Notes: generated from the sequence alone by a model not told the origin. A stretch of DNA of 64,000 nucleotides from Flavobacteriales bacterium (GCA_002718895.1 PBGD01000009.1:1-64000); one strand, 5' to 3'. Counted from the first letter of the stretch, positions 36,210 to 46,180 are shown. Numbers and translations: made by a program.

Positions 36210-37790
36210 ATGAAAGAAAATAAAAATCATTTATCTGCTCTTATTACACTTGTAACTGTATTTTTCTTTTGGGGATTTATAGCAGCGTCAAATGGTGTAT
36301 TTATTCCCTTTTGCAAAGATTACTTTAACCTTACTCAATTCCAATCACAACTAATTGATACCGCTTTTTATGGGGCTTATTATTTTGGAGCACTTTTCTT
36401 GTTTTTGTTTTCCTCAAATAGAAAAAATGATTTAATAAATAAATGGGGATATAAAAAAAGTATCATCTATGGATTACTCGTTTCTGTAGTTGGATCATTA
36501 CTTATGATACCCTCTGTTAATTTTGGATCTTTTAATTTAATTTTACTTTCTCTTTTTATTATTGCAATTGGATTTTGTTTGCAACAAACTGCTGCTAACC
36601 CTTTCGCTATTTCTCTTGGAGAACCCGAAACAGGTTCTCATAGATTAAATTTAGCAGGAGGTGTCAACTCACTAGGCACAACAATAGGTCCAATTGTAAT
36701 TAGTATAATTTTATTTGGTGGAATCCTAAATACAAATCCTGAGATTAAGAATATGAATATCCTATATATTTTCGTAGCAGGATTATTTATTGCAATGGCA
36801 CTATTTCTAAATTTTTCTAGAAATTTACCAAACCCCAAAAATAGCTCTAAAGTTGAGTCTTCACCTAAGGCTAATAAATTATTAATTACTCTTACGTTTT
36901 CTATATTTACTCTTACAATTATCAGCTTATTAAATCCCATCCAATCAAATAACACATTAAGCTCAATTATCCTATTGATATTGTTAATTAGCGTTATATA
37001 TATTATTGTTAAACCCCTATATATTAAAAAGAAAACACTAAAAGATTGGGGAGCGATGAAATACCCACAATTAAGTTTAGGGATGTTAGCTATATTTTGT
37101 TATGTAGGAGTTGAAGTAACAATTCAAAGTAATTTAGGTGCACTATTAAACACAGATTCTTTTGGAAATATCAGTGCAGCTGAAAATTCACACTTTATTG
37201 CAATGTATTGGGGCAGCTTAATGATTGGAAGATGGCTAGGAGCAATTTCAATATTCAATCCAAGTAAAATAACAAAAAACATATTATATGTATTGGTTCC
37301 ATTTATAGCTTTTTTAATTGTTCTTTTTTTTATCAATCTTAGAGGAAGTAGTATAAATTCATTGAAACTATTTTCTATATGTATAATTATACAAATACTT
37401 GGTTTTTTACTTGGACAAAACAAACCAGTTAAAACACTATTTATTTTCAGTGTTTTAGCAACTATATCTATGGTATATGGAATACTAAATACTGGAACTG
37501 TTAGTATATATGCTTTTTTAAGTGGTGGCTTATTTTGCTCCATAATGTGGCCATGTATTTTTTCACTCAGTATAGCAGGACTAAAAAAGTACACATCTCA
37601 AGGATCATCATTTTTAATTATGATGATTTTAGGTGGAGCAATTGTTCCCCCAATTCAAGGTAAAATTGCAGACATATGGAACATCCACTCATCTTATATC
37701 ATTACAATTTTTTGTTTTTTATATATCGCTTTTTTTGCAATTAAAACTCAATCTGTTCTTAAAAATCAAGGTATTGATTATGATAAATAA
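36210..37790 (+). CDS. FucP/GluP-type sugar:proton symporter
   Basis: This major facilitator protein of 526 residues has about twelve membrane segments, with FFFWGFIAASNGVFIPFCKDYF at the start and FGAYYFGAL-like FYGAYYFGALFLF in helix 2. The loop KWGYKKSIIYGLLV and LQQTAANPFAISLGEP match the fucose/glucose/galactose permease (FHS) family, as does LNLAGGVNSLGTTIGPIV. It is divergent from the PNGase F-like gene (97 bp apart), which suggests import of sugars released from glycans, though this link is inference. The C-terminal half has extra residues compared with E. coli FucP (438). Confidence 0.9.
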   Translation: MKENKNHLSALITLVTVFFFWGFIAASNGVFIPFCKDYFNLTQFQSQLIDTAFYGAYYFGALFLFLFSSNRKNDLINKWGYKKSIIYGLLVSVVGSLLMIPSVNFGSFNLILLSLFIIAIGFCLQQTAANPFAISLGEPETGSHRLNLAGGVNSLGTTIGPIVISIILFGGILNTNPEIKNMNILYIFVAGLFIAMALFLNFSRNLPNPKNSSKVESSPKANKLLITLTFSIFTLTIISLLNPIQSNNTLSSIILLILLISVIYIIVKPLYIKKKTLKDWGAMKYPQLSLGMLAIFCYVGVEVTIQSNLGALLNTDSFGNISAAENSHFIAMYWGSLMIGRWLGAISIFNPSKITKNILYVLVPFIAFLIVLFFINLRGSSINSLKLFSICIIIQILGFLLGQNKPVKTLFIFSVLATISMVYGILNTGTVSIYAFLSGGLFCSIMWPCIFSLSIAGLKKYTSQGSSFLIMMILGGAIVPPIQGKIADIWNIHSSYIITIFCFLYIAFFAIKTQSVLKNQGIDYDK

Positions 37791-37950
37791 AAAACCCGTA
37801 TATGGGCTTGAAGAAATTCAAAATGAACAGGCTTAACTCAGTTATGAAAATTCGGTAATTCTGCAATCAATAGACCAGACCCGCCCTAGCTTTCATAAAC
37901 AAAAAGTAAATTATATTAGTGTTAATTTCTCAAACATAATCACATACGGG
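37791..37950. other. structured, GC-enriched intergenic segment (possible RNA)
   Basis: This gap of 209 bases between the permease and the SDR stands out from its AT-rich surroundings: 13 of 18 bases at 37873-37890 are G or C. Nested complementarities are visible. CCCGTAT (37795-37801) pairs with ATACGGG (37944-37950). TTGAA-GAAA-TTCAA (37808-37821) is a hairpin with a GAAA tetraloop. TTATGAAA (37842-37849) pairs with TTTCATAA (37891-37898). On the minus strand the left end reads AAGCCC, six bases, GGGTTT and more T, like a terminator. It could be a riboswitch-like leader of the SDR or a leftward small RNA. I recognise no known family. Confidence 0.4.
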
Positions 37951-37999
37951 AGTAACTAATTTAATATTATTTTAATAACTAACAAAAATTAATATTCAG

Positions 38000-38758
38000 A
38001 TGACAAAAACAGTATTAATCACAGGAGCAACATCAGGAATTGGAAAAGCACTAGTTAAACGATTTTCACAAGAAAAATATAATATCATAATAACAGGAAG
38101 AAGAGAAAATAGATTAAAAAATATAAAAATTAAAAATGAAGAATTATTTAACAATAAAATTCTAACCTTAAACTTTGATATTACAAATCACCAAATAGTT
38201 AAAAATTCTTTAAATTCATTACCGAATCAATGGAAAAAAATAGACATACTAGTAAATAATGCAGGACTAGCAAGAGGACTAGATAAAATACAAGACGCAT
38301 CAATCCAAGATTGGGAAGAAATGATAGACACAAATATCAAAGGTTTATTATATATATCTCATATAGTTTCAAATTGGATGAAAAAACATAATAAAGGTCA
38401 TATTATTAATATAGGATCAACGGCAGGAAAAGAAGTTTATGAAAAAGGTGGTGTATATTGCGCTACAAAACATGCTGTAGACGCTATTTCGAAGAGTTTA
38501 AGGATTGATTTACTAAAAAGTGGTATCAAAGTAACTCAAGTATGTCCAGGTGCAGTAAAAACAGAGTTTTCTAAAATCAGATTTCATGGAAATATTAAAA
38601 AAGCAAATGATGTATATAAGGGTTACACCCCATTAAAAGCAGAAGATGTAGCAAATGTAATTTTCTACACATCTACTTTACCTGAAAATGTATGTATTAA
38701 TGATTTAGTAGTAACAAGTCTTAATCAAGCAAATAGTTTTTATATTAGCAGAATATAA
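38000..38758 (+). CDS. short-chain dehydrogenase/reductase (YdfG-like)
   Basis: A 252-residue NAD(P)-dependent oxidoreductase. The cofactor motif is LITGATSGIGKAL (residue 6) with TGRRENRL suggesting NADP preference, then NNAGLA (86), and the catalytic Ser 140, Tyr 153 and Lys 157 in INIGSTAG and GVYCATKHA. VCPGAVKTEFSKIRF completes the classical SDR pattern. The closest named enzymes are YdfG-type 3-hydroxy acid (serine, malonic semialdehyde) dehydrogenases. It follows the unusual intergenic segment, which may regulate it, and is followed two bases on by a small gene. Confidence 0.92.
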   Translation: MTKTVLITGATSGIGKALVKRFSQEKYNIIITGRRENRLKNIKIKNEELFNNKILTLNFDITNHQIVKNSLNSLPNQWKKIDILVNNAGLARGLDKIQDASIQDWEEMIDTNIKGLLYISHIVSNWMKKHNKGHIINIGSTAGKEVYEKGGVYCATKHAVDAISKSLRIDLLKSGIKVTQVCPGAVKTEFSKIRFHGNIKKANDVYKGYTPLKAEDVANVIFYTSTLPENVCINDLVVTSLNQANSFYISRI

Positions 38759-38760
38759 CT

Positions 38761-38910
38761 ATGAACGATAAAGAAAAAATAGAAATATTATTAACGCTGA
38801 TAAATGAGATAAAGGAGAAACTTGACCAAGAATGTTGTCAAACATTAATGGATGCTGATTCAATTTCATCCAAAATTGAAAAAACAATTAAAATGATTGT
38901 GAATAAATAA
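38761..38910 (+). CDS. small hypothetical protein of 49 residues
   Basis: An ATG two bases after the SDR stop opens a frame of 49 codons ending at TAA 38908-38910. The product is acidic and helical (MNDKEKIEILLTLINEIKEKL, continuing with a CC pair at residues 25-26), with regular leucine or isoleucine spacing that suggests an amphipathic helix. It has no signal peptide. Its tight spacing argues for cotranscription with the SDR. I do not recognise a family. It could be a partner subunit, but nothing in the sequence proves that. Confidence 0.6.
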   Translation: MNDKEKIEILLTLINEIKEKLDQECCQTLMDADSISSKIEKTIKMIVNK

Positions 38911-38915
38911 AAAAA

Positions 38916-40070
38916 CTATAAAGAATCTTCTAATTTTTTCATCTCAATACTTTTCTTCGAATCTCCAAGCTTATAGTATATTTCCTTTAACACGGAAACA
39001 ATAGATTTATTTTTACCATCTATTCTTAAACAAGCTTCAAGATGAGGAAGTGCTAGACTATAAAGATCATTAATTTGCTTTTTATAACTATTAAATTTAG
39101 ATGTTTCTTTATAGCTGAGAGCATTTTTTTTCTCTATTAAATCTATTGTTTGATCTAAGTACAAACTAGCTAGATTATTGTATGCATCAAAATATGTTGA
39201 ATCTAACTTTATAGCCATTTCAAAAGATGCCTTAGACTTATCAAAATCTTTTAACTGGTTATATGTATTACCTAAAACTAGATGGAGAATTGGATTATTT
39301 TCATCAGATTTGACAGCATTATCTAGACTTTCTAGTAATAATTTATTATCACCTGTTGATAAATAATAATTAACTTCTTCAAAAATTATGTCTTGAGAAC
39401 TAGGAATATTTAATCTACCATTTTTAATAGCTTTTAATTGAGAATCAGTATCACCCATATCAGCATAAGCTCTAATTAATCTCAAATGAAATCTTTCATC
39501 ACTTGGATTAATATTAACCAATTTTTCTGACCATTTTATAGATTCTTGAAAATTTTCAGACTGATAAGCCATTAATGCTGCATTATACATATTAAAAGTA
39601 TCAATTTTTTCAACTCCAGCAGTCCCATTGATATTAATTGCATTAACAAACTTACTCAGTGCACTATTAAAATCTTTTTTCTCATAATCTTTGTATGCCC
39701 CATCTTGAAACAAATATGCACATACAGAGAGTTGATTGATTGATTTTTTATAAAAGTTTGATTGCAATGCAACATCTTCTATAAAGGAATCTGATGCAGT
39801 TTTTAGTAATGTAAAATCAGAAATAAGAGTGTCAGACTGAAATGCCTTAAGGTATATAAGTCCTCTGTAGTATAAAAACTTAGATTGGTCCTTAGGTTTT
39901 TTAAAAGTTGAACCAGAATTTATTTTGGTAGTTGCAATATCAATCCACTTTTTTGCAGATTGTAAATCATTTTTATTATCTAATGCAATAATTGCACTAG
40001 TTAGATCTGCTTTTTGTGAATAACAGCTTATTGATATTAATATTGATATCAAGAAGTATTTTATTTTCAT
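38916..40070 (-). CDS. exported tetratricopeptide-repeat protein
   Basis: The 384 residues begin with a signal peptide (FLISILISISCYSQ). The rest is helical TPR units, for example AALMAYQSENFQESIKWSEKLVNINPSDE, ILHLVLGNTYNQLKDFDKSKASFEMAIK and AYNNLASLYLDQ. TPR proteins mediate protein contacts. In flavobacteria such a gene commonly lies directly downstream of gyrA, as here (31 bp), and the shared transcript suggests some link to growth, although none is established. The Cys before SQ could be a lipobox variant, but the fit is poor. Confidence 0.85.
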   Translation of the reverse strand: MKIKYFLISILISISCYSQKADLTSAIIALDNKNDLQSAKKWIDIATTKINSGSTFKKPKDQSKFLYYRGLIYLKAFQSDTLISDFTLLKTASDSFIEDVALQSNFYKKSINQLSVCAYLFQDGAYKDYEKKDFNSALSKFVNAININGTAGVEKIDTFNMYNAALMAYQSENFQESIKWSEKLVNINPSDERFHLRLIRAYADMGDTDSQLKAIKNGRLNIPSSQDIIFEEVNYYLSTGDNKLLLESLDNAVKSDENNPILHLVLGNTYNQLKDFDKSKASFEMAIKLDSTYFDAYNNLASLYLDQTIDLIEKKNALSYKETSKFNSYKKQINDLYSLALPHLEACLRIDGKNKSIVSVLKEIYYKLGDSKKSIEMKKLEDSL

Positions 40071-40101
40071 TTGTTTTATTTTAAATAATTAGCATTAGTT
40101 T

Positions 40102-42666
40102 TTAAATTGATTTAGTGTCATCATTTAATGGACTCTCTTCTGGAGACGAAGTTTCATTTTTATTTGATAATTCAGAAAGATTATCATCATTAGAAATTAA
40201 ATCTAAATCATCAGATTGATTATTTTCTTCTTCAATTTCAACTTTAGCAACTGATGAAATTTGATCACCTTCTTTAAGGTTAATTAATTTAACTCCTTGA
40301 GTAGCCCGACCCATTACACGCATCTTTTCAACATTCATTCTAATCATAACTCCACTTTTGTTAATGATCATTAAACCATCTTCATCTACAACATTTTTTA
40401 TTGCAATCAATTTACCAGTCTTATCAGTAATATTAATTGTTTTGACACCTTTTCCACCTCTATTAGTAATTCTATAAGCATCAATTTCTGATCTTTTACC
40501 AAAACCATTTTCGGAAACAACTAAAACATGAGATTCAGGATTATTAACACAGACCATTCCTACGACTTCATCTTTGTCATTTGAAAGTGAAATACCTCTA
40601 ACCCCTGATGCTCCTCTGCCCATAGATCTCACTTTAGTTTCATTAAATCTAATTGCTTTACCAGAATTAGCTGCAATCATTACATCAGAATTTCCATCGG
40701 TTAATTTAGCTTCTAGTAAACTATCTCCTTCTCTAATACCAATAGCATTTATTCCATTTTGTCTTGGGCGTGAATATGCTTCTAAACATGTTTTTTTAAC
40801 AATACCATTTTTAGTACACATAATGACATAATGGTTATTTAAATAATCTTGATCTTTAAGATCTTTAACATTTAGATACGCCATGACTTTATCATCAGAT
40901 GGAAGATTAATTAAATTTTGTATAGCTCTTCCCTTTGAAACTTTAGAGCCCTCTGGAATTTCATAAACTCTCATCCAAAAACATTTACCAGCTTTCGTAA
41001 AAAACAACATATAGTTGTGATTAGTTGCAACAAAAATATGCTCTACAAAATCATCGTCTCTTGTAGTAACTCCCCTATGACCAACACCACCACGATTCTG
41101 AATTCTATATTCTGAAAGTGGAGTTCTTTTAACATATCCTAAATGAGATATAGTTATAACAACTTTCTCATCTGGAATCATATCTTCCATAGTTAAATCA
41201 CCTCCAGCATAATTAATTTCAGTTCTTCGGTTATCAGAGTACTTATCTTTTATTTCTAACAATTCATCTTTGATAAGATTCATTCTCAAATCTTTATTAG
41301 ACAACAAATTTTTTAATGATGTAATTAATTCCATTAACTTGTCATGCTCTTCCTTGATTTTATCAATTTCTAATGCAGTAAGTTTTTGTAGTCTTAAGTC
41401 AAGAATAGCTTTGCTTTGAATTTCAGATAATTCAAATTTATTCATTAGAGAATTTTTAGCTTCTTCGGGATTTTTAGAAGAACGAATCAATTGAATAACT
41501 GCATCTATATTTTGTAAAGCAATTAACAAACCTTCCAAAATATGAGCTCTTTTTTCAGCTTGTTTTAGTTCATATTTTGCTCTTCTTACAACTACTTCAT
41601 GTCTATGTTCAATAAAATAATCAACTAATTGTTTTACATTAAGTAACATTGGTCTACCCTTAACTAGTGCAATATTATTTACACTAAAAGAGGTTTGAAG
41701 TTGTGTATATTTATAAAGTTGATTTAGTACAATATTAGGAATTGCATCTCTTTTAAGAACATATACTATTCTCATCCCATTTCTATCAGATTCATCTCTT
41801 ATATCAGAGATACCTTCTAGTTTCTTAGAGTTAACTAGTTCTGCAGTTTTAACAATCATATCAGCTTTATTAACTTGATATGGAAGTTCATTAACAATAA
41901 TTAAATCTTTGCCATTTTTTTCTTCAAACATAACTTTTGCGCGCATCACAACTCTACCTCGACCAGTCTCAAGTGCTTCTTTAACACCTGCATAACCATA
42001 TATAATACCTCCTGTAGGAAAATCTGGTGCTTTTATAAATTCAATTAAATCAGATACTGTTATATCAGGGTTATCAATAGATGCACAAATACCATCAATG
42101 ACTTCTGATAAATTATGTGGAGGCATATTTGTAGCCATTCCAACTGCAATACCAGAAGCCCCATTAACAAGTAAATTAGGAACTCTAGTAGGTAATACCG
42201 TTGGTTCTTTGAGAGTATCATCAAAATTTAATTGAAAATCAACAGTTTCTTTATCAATATCTGATAGCATCTCTTCACTAACCTTTCTTAATCTTGCTTC
42301 TGTATAACGCATAGCTGCTGGGCTATCTCCATCAATTGATCCAAAATTACCTTGACCGTCAACAAGCTGATATCTCAATGACCATTCTTGTGCCATTCTC
42401 ACCATAGAGTCATAAACAGATGTGTCACCATGAGGGTGATATTTTCCAAGTACTTCACCTACAATTCTTGCAGATTTCTTATAAGACCTATTAGATAAAA
42501 CACCTAATTCATACATACCAAAAAGAACCCTTCTATGAACAGGTTTGAAACCATCTCTTACATCGGGTAATGCCCTAGAAACAATAACACTCATCGAGTA
42601 ATCAATATAAGAGGACTTCATCTCATCCTCAATATTTATTTTAATAATTTTTTCTCTTTCTGACAT
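40102..42666 (-). CDS. gyrA: DNA gyrase subunit A
   Basis: GyrA cuts and rejoins DNA during negative supercoiling. In 854 residues the catalytic Tyr is at 121 in AMRYTEARL. The quinolone-determining region [17 protein letters not shown] (77-93) has Thr 82 where E. coli has Ser 83, and Asp 86 for its Asp 87. The C-terminal beta-pinwheel carries the GyrA box as [10 protein letters not shown] and recurrent blade motifs such as RGAQGV-like [11 protein letters not shown]. The tail of about 45 residues is acidic ([15 protein letters not shown]). It is divergent from clpC. Confidence 0.97.
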   Translation of the reverse strand: MSEREKIIKINIEDEMKSSYIDYSMSVIVSRALPDVRDGFKPVHRRVLFGMYELGVLSNRSYKKSARIVGEVLGKYHPHGDTSVYDSMVRMAQEWSLRYQLVDGQGNFGSIDGDSPAAMRYTEARLRKVSEEMLSDIDKETVDFQLNFDDTLKEPTVLPTRVPNLLVNGASGIAVGMATNMPPHNLSEVIDGICASIDNPDITVSDLIEFIKAPDFPTGGIIYGYAGVKEALETGRGRVVMRAKVMFEEKNGKDLIIVNELPYQVNKADMIVKTAELVNSKKLEGISDIRDESDRNGMRIVYVLKRDAIPNIVLNQLYKYTQLQTSFSVNNIALVKGRPMLLNVKQLVDYFIEHRHEVVVRRAKYELKQAEKRAHILEGLLIALQNIDAVIQLIRSSKNPEEAKNSLMNKFELSEIQSKAILDLRLQKLTALEIDKIKEEHDKLMELITSLKNLLSNKDLRMNLIKDELLEIKDKYSDNRRTEINYAGGDLTMEDMIPDEKVVITISHLGYVKRTPLSEYRIQNRGGVGHRGVTTRDDDFVEHIFVATNHNYMLFFTKAGKCFWMRVYEIPEGSKVSKGRAIQNLINLPSDDKVMAYLNVKDLKDQDYLNNHYVIMCTKNGIVKKTCLEAYSRPRQNGINAIGIREGDSLLEAKLTDGNSDVMIAANSGKAIRFNETKVRSMGRGASGVRGISLSNDKDEVVGMVCVNNPESHVLVVSENGFGKRSEIDAYRITNRGGKGVKTINITDKTGKLIAIKNVVDEDGLMIINKSGVMIRMNVEKMRVMGRATQGVKLINLKEGDQISSVAKVEIEEENNQSDDLDLISNDDNLSELSNKNETSSPEESPLNDDTKSI

Positions 42667-42670
42667 AATA

Positions 42671-42698
42671 CAAAAATGATATTTTTTAACTAATACAA
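42671..42698 (-). promoter_or_regulatory. candidate gyrA promoter, near-leaderless
   Basis: On the minus strand a -33 TTG (42698-42696) is followed after 17 bases by CATTTTTG (42678-42671), one mismatch from TAnnTTTG. The box ends four bases before the gyrA ATG at 42666, so the transcript would start at or near the start codon. Confidence 0.4.
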
Positions 42699-42701
42699 GA
42701 T

Positions 42702-42720
42702 AATGTTATTATATAACATT
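42702..42720. promoter_or_regulatory. inverted repeat between gyrA and clpC, possible operator
   Basis: AATGTTAT and ATAACATT are exact inverse complements around the spacer TAT. The element lies in the 138-bp divergent region, 36 bases from the gyrA start and upstream of the clpC candidate promoter. The spacing of the arms would suit a dimeric regulator, but it is all AT-rich and could be chance. Confidence 0.35.
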
Positions 42721-42754
42721 CTCACATAGAATTACGAAGTTTTTATGAAAAATT

Positions 42755-42783
42755 TTGAATAAATTAATAATGATATATATTTA
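42755..42783 (+). promoter_or_regulatory. candidate clpC promoter
   Basis: TTG at 42755-42757 and TATATTTA at 42776-42783 are 18 bases apart, matching the Bacteroidota -33/-7 layout with one mismatch at the last base. The clpC ATG is 21 bases downstream of the box. Confidence 0.45.
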
Positions 42784-42804
42784 TAGTTTATTAAAGAAAT
42801 AAAA

Positions 42805-45345
42805 ATGGAGGAAAACTTTTCTACAAATATAAAAAATGTAATTGGATTTAGTCGAGATGAAGCATTAAGACTTTCAAATAGTTTTATTGGGACTGAACAT
42901 TTTATTTTAGGAATAATTAAGCTTAAAAAATCAGGAGCAATAGATATTTTAACATCACTTGGTGTTAAAATTGAGGACCTACAAAAAAAAATTGAAAGCT
43001 TTGCTCTTAGTAAGAGTAATACTAAAAACGAAATAAATAATAGCTCACAAATACCTTTACAAAAAGAAGCTGAAAAGGCATTAAAAACCACTTTTCTTGA
43101 AGCAAGAGTATTTAACTCAGAAATAATTGGAACAACTCATTTATTGCTATGTATTCTAAGAAATGATAATGATAAAACAACAAAATTTCTTAATAATATC
43201 GATATAACATATGAAAAAGTGAAATCAGAATTTATTAATCAACTAGAGTATAAAGAGCTCAAAAGCAATAAGGGTGAGAACAAGGATGATAAAATGCAAA
43301 ATTTCACTTCTTCTATTGAACATGAAGAAGAATCTGAGTTCAAAAGTGAAAAACGATTATCGGATATAAGAAAAAAATCAAAATCAAATACCCCTGTGTT
43401 AGATAATTTTGGTAGAGATTTAACCAAATTTGCTGATGAGGGAAAGCTGGACCCTGTAATCGGTAGAGCAAAGGAAATTGAAAGAGTTTCACAAATTTTA
43501 TCAAGAAGAAAAAAAAATAACCCCTTATTAATTGGAGAACCTGGTGTAGGAAAATCTGCAATTGCAGAAGGTTTAGCATCAAGAATTATTCAAAAAAAAG
43601 TTTCTAGGGTATTATTTGATAAAAGAGTAATTGCATTAGATGTTGCATCTCTAGTAGCAGGCACAAAGTACAGAGGACAATTCGAAGAAAGAATGAAAGC
43701 TATTATGAGTGAATTAGAAAAAAATAATGATATTATTTTATTTATTGATGAAATACACACAATTGTCGGTGCAGGTGGATCAACTGGATCATTAGATGCA
43801 TCAAATATGTTTAAACCAGCTTTAGCAAGAGGAGATTTACAATGTATTGGTGCTACAACTTTAGATGAATACAGACAACATATTGAAAAGGATGGTGCAC
43901 TAGAAAGAAGATTTCAAAAAGTAATAATTGAACCAACAAGTGTAAGTGAAACTATACAAATACTTCACAATATTAAGGAAAGATATGAAGAACATCACAA
44001 TGTTATATATTCAGATAAAGCTATAGATGCATGTGTTAATCTAACTAACAGATATGTGAGTGATCGATATTTACCAGATAAAGCTATAGATGCATTAGAT
44101 GAAGCTGGCTCTAGAGTACATATTAGCAATATTAATGTCCCTAAAAAAATACTTGATCTTGAAAATAAACTACAAGAAATACAAAATGAAAAAAAACAAG
44201 TTGTAAAAAAACAAAAATATGAGGAAGCAGCAAAACTAAGAGATGTAGAAAAAGAAACTGAAGCAGTATTATTAGATGAGCAAATAAAGTGGGAAGAGAA
44301 TATGAAGGAAAACAAAGAGATAGTAACAGAAGAAAATGTCTCCGAAGTTATTTCTATGATAAGTGGCATTCCTGTTCAAAGAATTGCACAAACTGAAAGC
44401 AATAGATTATCAAGTATGTCCACTGATTTAAAAACAAAAATTATTGGTCAAGATTTAGCTATTTCAAAAGTTGTTAAAGCAATTCAAAGAAATAGAGCAG
44501 GACTTAAAGACCCAAATAAGCCCATAGGATCATTTATTTTCTTAGGACCTACAGGTGTGGGAAAAACTCAGCTTGCTAAAGAATTAGCCAACTATCTATT
44601 TGATTCACAAAATAACCTAATAAGAGTTGATATGAGCGAGTATATGGAAAAATTTACAATATCAAGATTAGTAGGTGCTCCCCCTGGATATGTTGGATAT
44701 GAAGAGGGAGGACAATTAACTGAAAAGGTTAGAAGAAAACCTTACTCTATAATTTTGTTAGATGAAATAGAAAAAGCACACCCTGATATTTTTAACTTAT
44801 TACTTCAAGTAATGGATGATGGAATTATGACTGATGGCCTAGGTCGAAAAATTGATTTTAAAAATACTATCATTATCATGACATCAAATGTTGGAACGAG
44901 AAAACTAAAAGACCTAGGTAAGGGATTAGGATTTAACACATCTGCAAGAAAAGAAAACTTAGATAATCAAGCGAAAAGTGTAATAGATGCCTCTTTAAAA
45001 AGAACTTTTGCACCAGAATTTCTTAATAGACTAGATGATGTGATTTTATTTAATCATTTAAATGAGGAAGATATATTTAAAATTATAGATATTGAAATCA
45101 ATAAAGTGATCACCAGAATTCATGAGTTAGATTATAAAGTCAGTTTCACAAAAAAAGTTAAATCTTATATACTTAAAAAAGGCTACGATGAGAAATTTGG
45201 TGCGAGACCCCTTAAAAGGGTAATACAAAAATATATAGAAGATGCAATAGCAGAAGAAATTATTTCAAATAATTTAAAAATTGGTGATAGTATTAAAATA
45301 GATATTTCAAAAGACAAAATAGTAGTTATAAAAAAGAAAAAATAA
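42805..45345 (+). CDS. clpC: ATP-dependent Clp protease ATPase subunit ClpC
   Basis: ClpC unfolds proteins for degradation by ClpP. The 846 residues contain Clp N repeats (DEALRLSNSFIGTEHFILGI and LQKEAEKALKTTFLEAR, about 1-140), AAA domain 1 (Walker A GEPGVGKSAIAEG, FIDEIHTIVGAGG), a central coiled coil with the UVR-type segment YEEAAKLRDVEKE that separates ClpC from ClpA, and AAA domain 2 (GPTGVGKTQLAKEL, APPGYVGYEEGGQL). GLGFN near residue 710 matches the ClpP-docking loop. clpP is not in the window. Confidence 0.97.
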   Translation: MEENFSTNIKNVIGFSRDEALRLSNSFIGTEHFILGIIKLKKSGAIDILTSLGVKIEDLQKKIESFALSKSNTKNEINNSSQIPLQKEAEKALKTTFLEARVFNSEIIGTTHLLLCILRNDNDKTTKFLNNIDITYEKVKSEFINQLEYKELKSNKGENKDDKMQNFTSSIEHEEESEFKSEKRLSDIRKKSKSNTPVLDNFGRDLTKFADEGKLDPVIGRAKEIERVSQILSRRKKNNPLLIGEPGVGKSAIAEGLASRIIQKKVSRVLFDKRVIALDVASLVAGTKYRGQFEERMKAIMSELEKNNDIILFIDEIHTIVGAGGSTGSLDASNMFKPALARGDLQCIGATTLDEYRQHIEKDGALERRFQKVIIEPTSVSETIQILHNIKERYEEHHNVIYSDKAIDACVNLTNRYVSDRYLPDKAIDALDEAGSRVHISNINVPKKILDLENKLQEIQNEKKQVVKKQKYEEAAKLRDVEKETEAVLLDEQIKWEENMKENKEIVTEENVSEVISMISGIPVQRIAQTESNRLSSMSTDLKTKIIGQDLAISKVVKAIQRNRAGLKDPNKPIGSFIFLGPTGVGKTQLAKELANYLFDSQNNLIRVDMSEYMEKFTISRLVGAPPGYVGYEEGGQLTEKVRRKPYSIILLDEIEKAHPDIFNLLLQVMDDGIMTDGLGRKIDFKNTIIIMTSNVGTRKLKDLGKGLGFNTSARKENLDNQAKSVIDASLKRTFAPEFLNRLDDVILFNHLNEEDIFKIIDIEINKVITRIHELDYKVSFTKKVKSYILKKGYDEKFGARPLKRVIQKYIEDAIAEEIISNNLKIGDSIKIDISKDKIVVIKKKK

Positions 45346-45349
45346 ACTT

Positions 45350-46162
45350 TTAACTTTTCATATTATCTATAATTTCTTGAGAAACACCAGTGGACGAAAA
45401 TCCACCATCATGAAATAAATTTTGCATTGTCACCATCTTCGTGTAATCTGAAAATAATGATACACAATATTTTGCACAGTCAATTGCACTTGCATTTCCT
45501 AAGGGTGATATATTATTTGCATATTCAAAAAACTCATTAAATCCCTTAACACCACTGCCAGCTGTAGTTAACGTTGGAGACTGTGAAATAGTGTTTATTC
45601 TAACATTTTTAGATTTACCGTAATGATAACCAAAACTACGAGCAATTGACTCTAAAAAGGATTTATTTTCAGCCATATCATTATAATCAGGAAAAGTTCT
45701 TTGAGATGCAATATATGTTAAAGCTAAAATAGAGCCAAATTCATTAATAGCATCTAATTTAAAAGCCACTTGAAGCATTTTATGGAAAGAAACTGCAGAA
45801 ACGTCTAATCCTTTAATTAAAAAATCGTAATTCAAATCAGTATAATGTCTTTTTTTTCTAACATTTAATGACATACCTATAGAGTGTAAAACAAAATCTA
45901 TTTTGCCTCCAAAATGTTGAATCGATGTTGTAAATAGATTCTCCAAATCAGGAATTGATGTAGCATCTGCAGGAACAATAATTGATTGACATTCATCAGA
46001 TAACTTTTTGATTGACCCCATTCTTAATGCAATTGGTGCGTTAGTTAATATAATTTCAGCACCGTTTCTTACAGCTTCTAATGCCACCTGCCATGCAATA
46101 GACTTTTCATCCAATGCGCCAAAAATAATACCTTTCTTTCCTTTTAATAATTGATTAGACAT
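45350..46162 (-). CDS. fabI: enoyl-[acyl-carrier-protein] reductase (NADH)
   Basis: FabI makes the last reduction in each cycle of fatty acid elongation. The 270 residues show the atypical SDR pattern of the family: GKKGIIFGALDEKSIAWQVA, DFVLHSIGMS, and the catalytic Y-x6-K as DYNDMAENKSFLES. VRINTISQSPTLTTAGSGVKGF provides the substrate loop. The loop sequence YNDMAENK departs from the E. coli YNVMGLAK. It lies 18 bases downstream of recN, an order often seen in Bacteroidota. It is convergent with clpC. Confidence 0.94.
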   Translation of the reverse strand: MSNQLLKGKKGIIFGALDEKSIAWQVALEAVRNGAEIILTNAPIALRMGSIKKLSDECQSIIVPADATSIPDLENLFTTSIQHFGGKIDFVLHSIGMSLNVRKKRHYTDLNYDFLIKGLDVSAVSFHKMLQVAFKLDAINEFGSILALTYIASQRTFPDYNDMAENKSFLESIARSFGYHYGKSKNVRINTISQSPTLTTAGSGVKGFNEFFEYANNISPLGNASAIDCAKYCVSLFSDYTKMVTMQNLFHDGGFSSTGVSQEIIDNMKS

Positions 46163-46180
46163 TTTTTATAATTTTTATAT

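Noticed and set aside
37633-37836. Open frame running out of the permease gene
   Set aside because: It lies in a different frame of the permease and has no family resemblance. Only its last part lies in the structured gap, where it codes for nothing recognisable.
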